A DNA stretch of 64,000 nt, taken from the NCBI RefSeq assembly GCF_020520425.1, contig NC_079492.1:112503157-112567156 (forward strand). Direction: 5' to 3'. Positions 1 to 10,928 of the stretch are shown one piece after another. Numbering within the stretch: the first letter of the stretch is position 1; every line of letters begins with the position of its first letter. Below the pieces are notes generated by a model that was not told the DNA's origin, searched no databases, and worked only from the letters and a program-made list of their open reading frames with translations. Both the position numbers and the translations under genes were made by a program. This stretch comes from Spinacia oleracea (Eukaryota > Streptophyta > Magnoliopsida > Caryophyllales > Amaranthaceae).

Positions 1-289
1 ATGCACTTGGCCGAACACGGTATTAAGGAAGAATAGTTGAATGAAATAAAATAATAAAGCAAGTGGGTTTGGGGTAAATATTTTAATCAAGTAAAATAGT
101 GAGGACCATTAAATTTTGGAGAGGTGTGGGGTGGGTTAACATGAAATTAATTGTTTAATGTGGTAGTGGGGTTGAAGTATTATTTAATGACATGGTGGGG
201 TTGAAAAGTTACTAAAAATGGTAAGTGTATTTCCTATTTATATACGGCCGAAAATGGTAAGTGTATTTCCTATTTAAATACGGAAAGAG
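1..289. mobile_element. Stowaway-like MITE, right arm (left end outside window)
   Basis: The right end reads ...TACGGAAAGAG followed by TA, and two 'gtaagtgtatttcc' blocks are separated by 'acggccga'. This is the reverse complement of the arms seen at 16784-17051 (gatacacttgcc ... cggccgtattta). The middle (about 60-220) matches the GTGGGG-rich interior of that family. The left boundary is not visible. Confidence 0.55.
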
Positions 290-293
290 TATA

Positions 294-797
294 CCCATTA
301 GAGCATGTACTTTGATTTTGAGTTCTCCAGCTATCTCTTCATTCTCTCTCTATCACTACCTCTCTACAATATACTTTCAACAACCCCTTCTAAAAAACAC
401 CCAATATTAGTGGCTTTTAAAAAAAAAATCTCCAATCATTTTTTCACTATTGTGGTCCGGTATCATTTTCTTTTTTTAATCAACCTCATTTGATATCTAC
501 CGGATAATGTTACAGTATTTATTGAAGATTATTAAGAAGCTAATTAATTTTGTTTTCCTAAAAGACATATTAGTTGTGATGATTACATTTTAAGTTATAA
601 GAAAAATACAATCATTTTTGTTGAGTGTTTTTTCTCCCTTAAATATACATACTTCCTTCGGTTTTTTAGGAAGAGGGAGGACAGAGAAGGAAGAGGGAGG
701 AGAGAGAAGAAAGAGGAACGGCTGGGAGGAGAAAGGGGGGAAGGTTAAGGTTTTCTTGTTTATATATGGGCTAGATTTAATTGGGAGAAAGCTCAAA
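294..797. other. No gene seen; polypurine tract at 667-748
   Basis: No supported gene. The only structure is an almost pure GA stretch at about 667-748, rich in gaagagggagg units, which is low-complexity sequence. The short open frames here overlap this tract and show no protein-like composition. Confidence 0.6.
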
Positions 798-1029
798 GTG
801 GTTGGTAAATCTTAGTTTCGAAAATAAAAAATACCCAAGCGGTCGGTAAACATAGAAATACAGTTGGTAATTTACCGACTAACCATAAAACGGTCAGTAA
901 TTTGCCGACTATTCTAAAAACGATCGGTAATTACCGGCTACATTTAAAACGGTCGTTAAATAATTTGTTTGCAACTACTTCATTAGTGGTCGGTAATTTC
1001 AGTCGGTAAAAGCCCGAATTCTTGTAGTG
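798..1029. mobile_element. CACTA (En/Spm) transposon terminus with subterminal repeats
   Basis: The sequence ends at 1029 with TTCTTGTAGTG, the reverse complement of the canonical CACTACAAGAA terminus. The preceding 230 bp hold repeated, often palindromic GTCGGTAA / TTACCGAC motifs (near 842, 863, 870, 892, 923, 969 and 991), the usual subterminal transposase-binding repeats of plant CACTA elements. No opposite terminus is seen upstream, so the element is truncated or its other end lies outside the window. Confidence 0.8.
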
Positions 1030-1493
1030 GATTTTGATGTTAATTCATTAATATCTTTTATTATACATTAGCTTAAATTTTAAAAGTTGATATTTTGAAA
1101 ATATATATCGAGACAAATCTAACAAGATCTTACGTGACAGTATAATTCCTTATTTATAATCACAAAAAAATGGTACTACCTCCGTTTCAGAAAGTTCATT
1201 ACGCTTTGGAAAATGTGTCCAAAGTATAAAAACTTTGATCGTAAATTCTCACCATTATATACATCAAAACGTTACAGGTAAGATCTTGTTAGATTGGTCT
1301 CGGGATGTATTTTCAGAATATCAAATTTTTATAATTTTTTCACATACGAAATTGGATATATTAGTAGTTAAATATTGCATTGGAGTCCGTGCAAATAGTA
1401 ATTGTAAAGATCTTTTTGAAACGGAGGTAGTATAAGATATTGTGTAAATAGTGTAAAAGTGCAAATGGTGCAATAAATAAAAAACAGATGAAG
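1030..1493. mobile_element. Host MITE fragment interrupted by another MITE
   Basis: The parts on either side of the 1176-1430 element (1080-1173 and 1433-1493) join into one sequence resembling the MITE interiors at 15186-15435 and 15438-15619. The shared blocks are 'atatatatcgagacaaatc', 'aatcacaaaaaatgg' and 'aatagtgtaaaa'. The right end is 'gatgaag' followed by TA. The left end is missing, possibly removed near the CACTA terminus. Confidence 0.6.
1176..1430. mobile_element. Stowaway-like MITE, 255 bp, TA duplication
   Basis: The termini are CTACCTCCGTTTCAGAAAG and its imperfect inverse, TTTGAAACGGAGGTAG. TA flanks both sides (1174-1175 and 1431-1432). A copy of identical length and nearly identical sequence lies at 59529-59783. 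It has no coding capacity, so it would depend on a Tc1/mariner-type transposase supplied elsewhere. Confidence 0.88.
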
Positions 1494-2170
1494 TATTAAT
1501 TTTTCATTTACATGTTTTCTTAAATTACAAATATTAAATGTAGACAAATTTGCCACGTGTCCTTAATTGATTGGGTTTCACAAACAAAGTAGTTCCTCAC
1601 TTGTCAACAAGATTCAATTCTTAGAGTGTCTTAGCCAATAGCATAGATCTCCATAAGTAGTTACTCAAAAGCCCCAATGTTGACCAATATATAGTTATTA
1701 TTGGAGTGCTACTTGAAGAACTCCAAAAGCCCTAATGTTCAATCTCGTATTATTTTATAACGGAATACCTTCATGTTACTTTTTCCACATTTTTCCCCAC
1801 TCACCTCTCCTAAATAAAAGTATAAAGTAATTGGTACATTTTAAAAAACCCCAAAGAGTATGTATATATGGAGTAGACAAATTAAATTACCCCGTAATTA
1901 TAAACTTCTAAAAAGTGATGAACTTCAACACTACGGAATAATTAATTGAAAAGAGCTCCTGATCTATACCTAATTACCTAGTACGGAGTATTAAGAAAGA
2001 GAAACCATAAATGACTATATGACATGTGTCATCACCTCCTTTTAATCCATCAACTAGTGTGTGATCCAGGTGTTGTCCCGGATTTTTTCTTTTTAAGGCT
2101 TAAGCTAGGATAGTTATAACTATACATTTATGATTAAATATTATTCCTTTTTTTCATTCACTTTCATTCA
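1494..2170. other. Intergenic, no gene recognised
   Basis: AT-rich sequence with no protein-like open frame, RNA gene or clear transposon terminus that I can support. The CACGTG-containing words near 1553 are isolated and have no adjacent gene. Confidence 0.5.
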
Positions 2171-3395
2171 ATTCATTGGTCCTGTTTGGAAAATAGCGGT
2201 TAGCTGTTAGCTGTAGTGGATTGAATTAGCAGTTTTGACTAACTGTTGGTATTAGCTTGTTTGACTAGCTGATTGTATTAGATGGTTATGTAAAAGTGTT
2301 TGGTAAATAGCTGATATATAATAGTTGTTTGATTGTGTAAAATTACCAATAAGGACATTAACTTATTTAATTATAGAGAATTAGTAATTGCTAAATATAT
2401 GGATATGTATGGTTAGATTTTTATCGGAATAAAATGTACTAACATGAAAATAATTAAACAACATTTATATAAAATTGAAAATTTTGTTAATCCCACTAAC
2501 AACTTTTACGAAAATAAATCATTAAATGCTAATTTGCAAAATAGGAATAACTAAGAGAAAAAAAAATTGCATTACACTCTTCAAAGAAACTCATTTTTTT
2601 TCATTATTATATTATACATCATCTATTTAAAAAATAAAAACCTAGTTAGATAATATAAAAATAAAAGGTAAGCAAAGTAATAAATTTAAGTATTAAAGTG
2701 AATAAAGAAAAGGTAAGCACCGTGTTATAATTTTGGGCATGATTTTTTGTTTCTTTCTAAAATCACTTATTAAATTTCTCTAAAGTCTCACTAAAAGCAT
2801 TTTGTCTAATATATCTGAACTTATTTGAATTTATCACATTGATTTTTTGGCTATAATAAGTCAAAATAAGTTGAGCATTACAAATCATTCATGATTCATC
2901 TAACAAGGTTGTTAAACTCAAATAAGATAAGTTTAACAAATTAATATAAGGACTTATTAAGCGGCAATAGAAGGTTCATTGAACGATCAAGATGTTTAAA
3001 AGTTCGAGTCGATCTCAAATATTTTTGACATTTTGTAATGTTCTATAATTGTTTAGCTTCATCTTCTATGTTGTTACAAGGGTTACCTTCATTGTAATTA
3101 TTTGATTAAGCTATTGTGAATCGTTGAATACAATGATAAATGTATAGGCATGATTGATATGGGTGTAATTTTTGCAACTTGAGGGCTAAATTGTCTTTTT
3201 ATCTTACCTAATACAATCCTTTAATTGAAAAAGCTCATTGGAGCAACTTTTTGAAATTAGAGGATTCATCCCAATCCTCTATTTCAATCCTCTTACTTCC
3301 AAACACCTAGATTAGAGGATTGAATTGGTCAAACCTCTAAATTGGCCAAATCCTCTAATTTTTTGCCAATCCTCTAACAACCAAACACCAGAGAT
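2171..3395. mobile_element. Possible non-autonomous DNA element, ends uncertain
   Basis: The left side starts near 'cctgtttggaaaatagc' with repeated 'agctgttagctg' words. The right side ends with 'caaccaaacaccag', so gtttgg/ccaaac are in inverse orientation at the two ends, as in several plant hAT- and Harbinger-like MITEs. No target-site duplication could be fixed. The block from about 3240 to 3390 has a dense cluster of ATCCTCTA words in both orientations. This may be two unrelated fragments. Confidence 0.3.
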
Positions 3396-3611
3396 ATAAT
3401 GTAAGTTGTAGTTGGTTAAGAACTTAAGATGTTGGTTAAGAACTTAAGTTCGTAGGAAGTGTAACTTTTAACAAAGAGGTTTGGTGCTTGATCTTTGCTT
3501 CATGTTTTTGGTTGTCAATGACATGTCAAGATACTGATTAGTGGGTGACGTGGCGCAATAAGGAGGGGAATACGTGATACGTATATATTCTTAAGAACGC
3601 CTTTTAATATA

Positions 3612-3989
3612 CTAGATTAGATCTCGTGCACGCACATATATTTTAAATTTATTATTTGACCACTTTTATAAAATATTTGAGTTAAAAAATAGTTCAATGA
3701 TAAAGTAGTACGGAGTATAAAAGATCTTGACAGATTTTCAGAAGATAAATAAAGTTAGGATATATTTTACAAATATTATTTTTAGAGAAATAAAATTAAA
3801 GCTGAACATTTATATTGAAAATAAAATAAATAGGGAATGATAAAAATTTAATCAAATATACTAAATATTTTCCATAAAAAATATAGAAATAAATAAATGA
3901 ATAAAAAGGGAAAAAATTTGGCGGGAAAATTTTCCACCAGGAATTGACATGTGTCATTCCTAGTGTATGTTTTAGTATAGAGTAATAGA
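3612..3989 (-). mobile_element. Short non-autonomous Helitron
   Basis: On the minus strand the element begins TCTATTACTCTATAC and ends in a GC-rich inverted repeat region followed by CTAG. It lies between host A (3611) and T (3990), the Helitron A^T target. The 5' region (AGGAATGACACATGTC) is shared with the Helitron at 12052-12644. At 378 bp it has no Rep/Helicase coding capacity. Confidence 0.7.
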
Positions 3990-4837
3990 TAGATTATTAT
4001 AGATTTAGGTTTTTTTTTTTGTCAATTTTTCTTTATGTTATTTGCTATATTTTACAGCTCCAGCGTCTCTTCGTCTTACTTCAACCTTCAAATTCCGCCT
4101 TTATTTAAATCATACATTCCCACTAAAATCACAACTCGCGATAAAATTAGAACTTTAAAAGACCGCTAAACAACCACGTATTATATAAATTTCGATTTTT
4201 TGAACGGGTTCAAGAGCTAGTTTAGTTATTATCGAATACGTAAGAGCATGCAATAATAGTATGTAGGGCTATTAGGTGACTTTTAAGAAAAGAGAAAAAT
4301 TAAGAGCTACCGCTTAGCGGATTAAGTGAGTAATGAGAGTCTTTTAATTCGAGCTTGTAAGATTTTTTTTTTTTTGAAATAAGAGTTAGCTCCAACAAAT
4401 AAAAGTACTTAATGTAAGAGTCTCCCCTTATTAATGCTTTTAGGAGGCAAACTCTAACCACTATCAAAAACATAATTGTTTGCACCCACGCAGATGAGGA
4501 GAGGAAACAATTCAAAACAAATTTAGCTTTACTAACAAAATTTGGGTATTAAGACTGGTCTTGAACTAGTGGCTAAAATTGGCAATTTTACCAGTTTAAA
4601 TACCCTTATATTTATAATTTGTATTGCCCTAATAACTTATTCGCACCCTAACAAACTCGTTATTAAAGATGTTATTTATTTTCTGATGTAAATGCTTTAG
4701 GATGGTAAAATCTAATCTACCAAATAAAGAAATACTACGTACGTAGAAATTACGACTTGATCAATTGATAAAGCTCAAATATTAATATATCTGCTACTGT
4801 CATTATTAACTCAGCATACTTCTTACGTAGTGAAGTA
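3990..4837. other. No gene; dispersed repeat copy and possible degenerate SINE
   Basis: About 4078-4215 is homologous to 14058-14195 ('tttaaatcatayattcccactaaaat', 'aaaagaccgct', 'caagagctagttta' in order), so it is one copy of an unnamed dispersed repeat. At 4361-4490 a poly-T run is followed on the minus strand by 'tagtggttagagtttgcctc', which resembles a pol III A box, but no convincing B box follows. That SINE reading is weak. Confidence 0.4.
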
Positions 4838-5047
4838 CTTCCTTCGATTCTTTATTGTTGCAACATACCCCTCTACAAGAAAATGGTACTTGAGTGGGGT
4901 CATAACCACTTTAATCACATTACTTACTTCATCTTAGGTGTAAAATTGTAACTTTAGGTAAAAGAATGTTTCCATTTTAGATGTGTTGCAACTATTGTGA
5001 CATTTCCATATTAGGAAAGTGTTTCAACTATATAGAAATGGAGGAAG
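4838..5047. mobile_element. Stowaway-like MITE, 210 bp
   Basis: The ends CTTCCTTCGATTCTTTA and (inverse) CTTCCTCCATTTCTATA are flanked by TA at 4836-4837 and 5048-5049. Both arms carry a 'gttgcaac' block in inverse orientation. No coding sequence. Confidence 0.7.
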
Positions 5048-5049
5048 TA

Positions 5050-5994
5050 TTAGTTAAAAGAAGACTCCAGTTATTTCTAATGCATGCTTACTAAAGTACT
5101 TTTTTTATTAAAAAGAAACACTATTTCGTATGCTCTCTTACGACTTACATAATTACTTGTACAATGTAGTAATACTATTACTTATGTGGACAAGGCATAG
5201 GGACATAGGATCGTGGTGGTACACTAATCTTCAATACCTGAAATTAAATCTTGTCTTTAGGACTTTTAACAACTCATGTATATAGTCCATCTTACAATCA
5301 CATGTACGTAGTATATGAATATTTAAATTGGATAAAAAACATGTATTTATGGAATTGAGGATTAACTAAAAAAACAGTCAAACTCCTTTGTGCAAGGATT
5401 AAGCTAAATTAAGATTATTAAGTATTAAGTTAATTCCTAAATCAAACCACCTATCACTTGAATAATCCAAATTCGACCGGTAATTTTATTGAGTAACTGG
5501 TAGTCGGTTAATTTAATTAGTACATGGTACACTAAATATTGTTTACCGTAAATGCTTATTTGACTATTTGTTGCGTGCATGATTTGCGCAAATTCAGCAT
5601 GGTAAGAAAAGAAAGACCCGTAAGTTGAAATAGAAATGCATAAATTTGACATACTTTTGGGGTGTACCGTGTAGGGGACCTCAAAGGCATCTTCTAAGAA
5701 AATATCATAAGATTCATCACTATCACGATCTCACATAATTTCAAACGGGCCGGGTATCCAAAGATCTAAAGCTGCAAAAAACAAAGAGTGAAATGATTTA
5801 GGATATAGACTTTCAAGCACCATAGTCCATAGATATATAGCTAGGTACGTTATACAACTATGACAATTGATTGATGATGGAGAGAACAAGTAACTAGATA
5901 GAAAGTACCTTGACGTTTCATTACATGGTTGGGTAACAACCATTTCAAAATCAATGGAAAACCCCAACACGTATCCCTTTTTGCATGAATACTT
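5050..5994. other. Intergenic, no gene recognised
   Basis: A 103-codon minus-strand open frame lies at 5731-6042, but its composition is not protein-like to me and it runs into the MITE that starts at 5996. No transposon termini were found in the rest of the stretch. Confidence 0.45.
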
Positions 5995-5995
5995 A

Positions 5996-6173
5996 CTCCG
6001 TCTGTTACTTAAAGATTGTCCCATTTTTATTTTAGTGAACATGGTTTCAACAATTTTTCGCTCTTAATTTGTTTTTACTACTCTAGCTACATATTAAATG
6101 ACAAATCTACCAACTTTCTCACTACACCTCTTAACAAGTAAAAGTTGAGAATGAAACAATCTTTGGCGGTGAG
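5996..6173. mobile_element. Diverged Stowaway-like MITE
   Basis: The left arm CTCCGTCTGTTACTTAAAG and 'attgtccca' are mirrored at the right by 'gaaacaatctttggcggtgag'. TA flanks at 5994-5995 and 6174-6175. The inverted termini are imperfect, so this is an old copy. Confidence 0.6.
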
Positions 6174-6213
6174 TATTACGTACAACTGTACAAGTATAAA
6201 TAGATATGTAGTA

Positions 6214-6541
6214 CTCCCTCCGTCCCGGAATACTTGACCTGTTTTCTTTATCGGACCGTCCCTTAATACTTGACCTGTTTCTAAAAATGGAAATATTCTA
6301 ACAATATTATATTATTTCTCACTCCACCCCTATTAACCCACCTACCCCCTACTCCATACAAAAAATAATTAAAAATTCAACCCTTACTCTCCCTCAACCC
6401 CACCTCTTAACCCAACCCCCACTAACTACATTAAAATAATACCCCACTATCAACTACTACCTATTAAATTAAATAAGTCAATTCAAGTCCCTTAAACTCT
6501 GTGCCGGTCAAACCGGGTCGAGTATTCCGGGACGGAGGGAG
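6214..6541. mobile_element. Stowaway MITE, 328 bp, well-preserved ends
   Basis: Near-perfect terminal inverted repeats (CTCCCTCCGTCCCGGAATAC at the left, the inverse CGAGTATTCCGGGACGGAG at the right) are flanked by TA at 6212-6213 and 6542-6543. The termini match the CTCCCTCCGT consensus of plant Stowaway elements mobilised by mariner-like transposases. Confidence 0.92.
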
Positions 6542-6550
6542 TACCAATTA

Positions 6551-6660
6551 CTCCCTCCGTCCCTCTTTAATTTGATTGCCCCAATTTCCTCTTTGAGTTG
6601 TCATTTTAAGACTGTTCCATACCTTAAATGGTAATTTTTCTCATTTGCTCTCTTTCTATC
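6551..6660. mobile_element. Stowaway MITE left arm only
   Basis: CTCCCTCCGTCCCTCTTTAA follows TA at 6549-6550, ten bases from the end of the preceding MITE. No matching right arm is found downstream, so the element is truncated or too diverged to see. The end coordinate is approximate. Confidence 0.5.
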
Positions 6661-6947
6661 TCTTTCCCCATAGGTCCATTTTATATACACATGTGTACCT
6701 TTTACAACTAATTCTTAATAAAATGTATTTTGGCTGCGGGGCAACAGAAAAGGGAGGGATGCCTGAGGGAATATGTTTTGGCTTAGCGGTGAAAGCTAAA
6801 TGCATGTGTATGCAAGGTCACAATTTTGAACTACCCCTCCACCATTTGTAATTTGTGTTTTGCCTTATTTGCAAAATAAAATAAAATATTTCCTCCATTT
6901 TTTTATTGTACCATTTGGGTTGAGTATAAACATTAACAAAAGAAGTA

Positions 6948-7256
6948 CTCGATCCCTCTGTATTTATTTAAAATATACACTTTCCTTATTCGGTCGATTT
7001 TATTAAAATATACACTTTCTTTCTTTGGCGTGTCATGGTCCCCACTTCCAATTATATTAATTTTTATCTCTCTCTTGTTGTCCCTACACTTACTCAGATA
7101 CTCTTTTTACTATAATAAATAATTCACAAACTATCAATTTTTTTACAATAAATAATAACTCAATACCCCATTTTCATCTTATTTTAATAAATTCAACTCG
7201 CCCTTCTAAAACTACGAGTCGGTTAAAGTATATATTTTAAATAAATACTGAGAGAG
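6948..7256. mobile_element. Stowaway-like MITE, ATACACTTTC family
   Basis: The left arm has 'gtatttatttaaaatataca', and the right arm holds the inverse ('tatattttaaataaatac') before 'agagag' and TA (7257-7258). The interior 'cgtgtcatggtccccactt' recurs in the reversed copy at 46385-46722 and, diverged, at 7988-8314. Confidence 0.75.
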
Positions 7257-7268
7257 TAAATATCAAGA

Positions 7269-7786
7269 AGAGCGATTTCCGACAATAATATTAATAGATG
7301 TCAAAATTCCCTAAATAAGTCCTCTTTCAATTAATTCTCAATATACCGTCCACATCAACTAAGAAAACCGATCCTATTTTTAACGAGTCATGCCTAAATC
7401 GATAATTTAATTAGCGATGTAGTACAATACATCGTCAATTGAATTGGCAGTGTTATAAAAATAAATCGCCAAGTCAAATGGAGTATTACTTTTACTAGTC
7501 ATTAACTACAACTGGCAATGTAAGGGAAATCGCCAATTGGATAGGAGATGTTGTTTGGAAAAATCGTCAATTCAAATGGAGATGTTGTCTGGAGACATCG
7601 CCAATTCAATTGAAGATTTTGCTTATAACATCGCCAATTCAATTGGCGATTTATCTCTAAACCGGGCAAAAAATATATTTTTCTTTATACCAATGCTAAC
7701 ATGGATGGTATAAAGGGAATTAAATGAAAATGTGACGCATTTTGGAAATTTCGATTTCTTTAAGCACTATTGTCGGAAATCGCTCT
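7269..7786. mobile_element. 518-bp DNA transposon with 19-bp TIRs and palindromic internal array
   Basis: The left terminus AGAGCGATTTCCGACAATA and the exact inverse at 7768-7786 are flanked by a perfect 7-bp direct repeat, atcaaga (7262-7268 and 7787-7793). The interior (about 7400-7660) repeats a palindromic unit of the form ATCGCCAATTCAATTGGCGAT at roughly 40-50 bp spacing with variation. There is no open frame, so it is non-autonomous. The superfamily is not certain: a 7-8 bp duplication would fit a hAT-like element and 9 bp would suggest Mutator. Confidence 0.8.
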
Positions 7787-7987
7787 ATCAAGAATGTCCA
7801 TTGATAACAAACAAGTTAAGTAGAAAATGTTAGGTGATAATGGAAAATATAAAATACATATAAGGGTAAAATAAGGTATTTGGCGTGTGAAGCATGTGAA
7901 TGCATGTTATAAAAGGAAAATGGTGAAAGTAATATGCAACTTCGAAAAAGAAAAAATGCAAATAAGAAAAGGAGAAAGTACTTATTT

Positions 7988-8314
7988 CTCCCTCCGTATT
8001 TTATTAAGCGATACACTTTTCTTACTCGATTGTATTTTAATAAGTGATACACTTTCTATTTTTGGCATGTCATAATCCTCACTCCTAATTAATAATTATA
8101 TTAATTTTTCTCTCCCACATACTCCGTATAATTTTCACACTTAAATCTTTTTTTCACTACAATAACTAATTCACCCTCTATCGATTTCTTACAATAAATA
8201 ATACATCACGACCACACTTGTATCTTATTTTGATAAAACTAATTCACTCTCTTAAAACCTCGTATCAGTCAAAAAATATATACGGAGTATCACTTAATAA
8301 AATACGGAATCAAG
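7988..8314. mobile_element. Stowaway-like MITE
   Basis: The left arm CTCCCTCCGTATTTTATTAAG has two 'gatacactttt' blocks. The right arm carries the inverse ('tatcacttaataaaatacgga'). The interior shares 'tggcatgtcataatcctcact' with the 6948-7256 family. The right terminus is slightly diverged. Confidence 0.72.
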
Positions 8315-8630
8315 TAATATTTTTAATTTTTAATTTTTAATTTCTAATTTCATGGTATGTGTTGTCACTTTCATACATTTTAACAACTTGATCATTAATT
8401 TTATTTGTCGCCCTATCACTGGATGGTCTGCCTGACATTAAACTGATGGAGATTTCTTTTGCCTGACAAAATTCTTTTTATGATATTTCTTATCATTGTC
8501 GTTTAATCATGATTCATGACTTAAAAATGAGAACAATTCAACCGAAGTATTATTAGGGTTGCTTACTAGAAAATGATACTCCCTCATTTCATAATATCGT
8601 TTATATTTGGAGAAAAGTATAGGTATTAAG

Positions 8631-9330
8631 GGTGAGTCTATCCCAATTCTTAAAATGAGTTTTGATGTGAATTTCGGGTTTAAGTTTTGAAATAATGCGG
8701 TAAAATACTACAATAAGTTTTGAAGTGAGTTTGAAAATTCAAAATTTGAAAATGATAAAGGTCGTAACATGCGACCTTTAAGCCGTGTCACAATGATGAC
8801 ATGACATGCTTATGTGTCATGATTTAAATTGGAAACTAAAATATTTAACTTATATAATCTATTATATATGTTTCAAAAAAGGTAGGAAAATCTTAATATT
8901 AAATTTTTTTTCCTTCTTTATATCGACTACCTTATTTACATATTTTCATAGTAAAAATATTGAATTGATAGTAAAAATGTTGTGATGACACATAGCTTAC
9001 GTGGCGCCTATATGTACCAATTAAACTGCGACACGTATGATTGTGACAACTAAATGTTGTCGCAACTTGCGACCTTTATCATCACCCTTCAAAATTAATT
9101 CAAGACTCATTTAAGACTCCACTTTTTCTCCAACCAAATCAAATTGAACCACATCATCATACTTTATCTTATTTAATTATATTTTTTTAGGAGATAGTTG
9201 AGTCTAAGGTGAGTCTGGATAATGTGTAAAAATTGAGAGAGTCTTGTGTGAGTCTGAATTATGAAAAAGTTAGTGGAAAACTGATGTGGCAGAGTTTGAA
9301 GATTGGGTGAGTCTGAGGGATAAACTCACC
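8631..9330. mobile_element. Inverted-repeat DNA element with GGTGAGTYTATCCC ends
   Basis: The left end GGTGAGTCTATCCC (8631) is mirrored by GGGATAAACTCACC (ending 9330). TTAA lies next to both ends, but the left copy has one extra G, so the duplication is not certain. Internal 'gtgagtctg' words recur near the right end. It encloses a second inverted-repeat element (8753-9084). The class is unknown; a TTAA target would be typical of piggyBac. Confidence 0.55.
8753..9084. mobile_element. Nested foldback MITE with palindromic AAGGTCG termini
   Basis: The left end GATAAAGGTCGTAACATGCG is mirrored by TTGCGACCTTTATC at the right. Each terminus is itself a small palindrome (aaggtcg...cgacctt). The terminal inverted repeats extend about 40 bp with mismatches and include GTGACA/TGTCAC motifs. 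No open frame and no fixed target-site duplication; a Mutator-like origin is a guess. Confidence 0.55.
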
Positions 9331-9678
9331 TTAAAGGAAAAGCAAATGTAGGTAAGAAAAAATAATTATTGTGTTGTGCTTGTATTCGGTGAAAGAAATT
9401 AAATTGTTGTTTAATGAAAAAGTACAACAAAAAGTGGATATAAGGATAGTTAGGTTGTTTTTGTACTAGTCTTATATGCACGCGATGCGTGATGGAGTAT
9501 ATGGAAATAAAAATTGATTGCTCTTTTGGAATTTTGACGTCCTTTTTGTTCTATGATGAGTGATTGTCTTTGTCGTACTATATTTTTTTATCCCTCTATT
9601 CCAACATTTGGTCTTATGTACATTGATCTTCGTTTTCGTCTACTACTCCGTACAAAACTCTAAAATTACACATACATA

Positions 9679-10245
9679 CTCCCTCCGTCCCATATTTATA
9701 ATCTCGTTTGACCAAAAACACGGGTTTAAGAAAATGGAAAATAGTACACGGAAAAGTGGAATAAAATACAAATGATGATTGAAAAAGTGGAATAAATTAC
9801 ATGTGAAAGAGAATATAGTACATAGGAAAGTGGAATATAGTAAATGAGTGAGATTTTCAATACATTTTTAATTAATATAGTACATGAGAAAGTAGAGACC
9901 TTAATATCTAAAATTAGAAACATGACTACTCCCTCTGTCCCTTAATACTCGCACCGTTTTGACTTTTCGCACTATTCACATAATTCACTTTGACCATATT
10001 TTATTTATAGTATATGAAAGCAAATGTTAGTATATAATATATTGTTGGCTTCATCTTAATATATATTTTCAAAATATTAATATTTTTACAAGTTTTTATA
10101 ATATATAGTTAAAGATATTGGTGGTCAAAGTTGTGCATTGGCAAGCGTGTCAAGTAAAAACGGTGCGAGTATTAAGGGATGGAAGGAGTATAATTTTAGG
10201 ACGTCCGATTTGAAAAACAGGACTATAATTTTGGAACGGAGGAAG
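9679..10245. mobile_element. Outer Stowaway MITE (split by a second MITE)
   Basis: The left arm CTCCCTCCGTCCCATATTTAT and the right arm (inverse of CTTCCTCCGTTCC with 'ataatt') are flanked by TA at 9677-9678 and 10246-10247. Removing the inner element plus one TA leaves about 305 bp. The left arm contains several 'gtggaatatagtacat' repeats. Confidence 0.8.
9929..10188. mobile_element. Inner Stowaway MITE, 260 bp
   Basis: The termini are CTCCCTCTGTCCCTTAATAC / (inverse) CTCCTTCCATCCCTTAATAC with TA at 9927-9928 and 10189-10190. The shared subterminal CTCGCACCG links it to the MITE at 42111-42436. It interrupts the arm of 9679-10245, so it is the younger insertion. Confidence 0.88.
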
Positions 10246-10928
10246 TATTATTGATTTACGGACATTTTTATAACTTAATTTTTTTTCACAAATGCTAAAA
10301 GTGTAAAGAAACAAAACTATGAGAGGAAGTTGACATCCTTACTTCTACATTTTATTTATAGCTTATTGTTAGGGAAATACTGTTATAACATTACTAATAT
10401 TATGTCAGAAATTACTCACAAAACCAAATTTCTCTTCATAATAATATCTATTATTTTTTTGTTGAAAGTAAATTTTTTTTATTCAGAATTCTAAGAAAAA
10501 TATTTTCGTATAAATGTGTAGGATTAATAATTATGTCTTTATATCCCACACCAGCTAAAAAGCTAAAAGACCATCTTGAAATATTTCCCATTTACTCAAA
10601 CTATTAAAACCTTGTTGGTAAATTAGTTTCAGTTTTTCTGGTTTTTGATTTATTATCCTATGTCTTTCAATGTAACTTCAAGGTCTTCAACCTCTTTATT
10701 TTTAAATGTTTTGCACGTTATTTTCTTATTTTATTAATTATTATTTTTATAGTTCTTTCCTAAACAATTAATCCCCACATACTACATGATTTCACTTTTT
10801 GGTGGCCTAATTACTGATTTTTCCTTTTTATTGTATTTTAAAACTAAAGTTAATATAAGTTATAGGGGACGCAAAAAGGTCATTTACGATAATGAACTCA
10901 TGAGTTCCCTTATAGAATAGAGAAGAGA

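Larger units (their letters stand above)
8579..9465. mobile_element. MITE left arm with nested inverted-repeat elements
   Basis: 8582-8628 begins CTCCCTCATTTCATAATATC, a Stowaway-like arm. The arm is interrupted at 8631. Sequence after 9331 ('aaattgttgtttaatgaaaaa') resembles the MITE right arm near 13360, so the host MITE probably resumed there before the Helitron at 9466 cut it off. Confidence 0.45.
9466..10928 (-). mobile_element. Non-autonomous Helitron carrying nested MITEs
   Basis: On the minus strand it starts TCTCTTCTCTATTCTATAAG at 10928 and ends with a hairpin (GCATCGCGTGC, inverse form) plus CTAG at 9466, between A (9465) and T (10929). The 5' end matches the other Helitrons at 46788 and 60359. 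It contains one MITE (9679-10245) that in turn contains another. No Rep/Helicase sequence is present. Confidence 0.75.
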
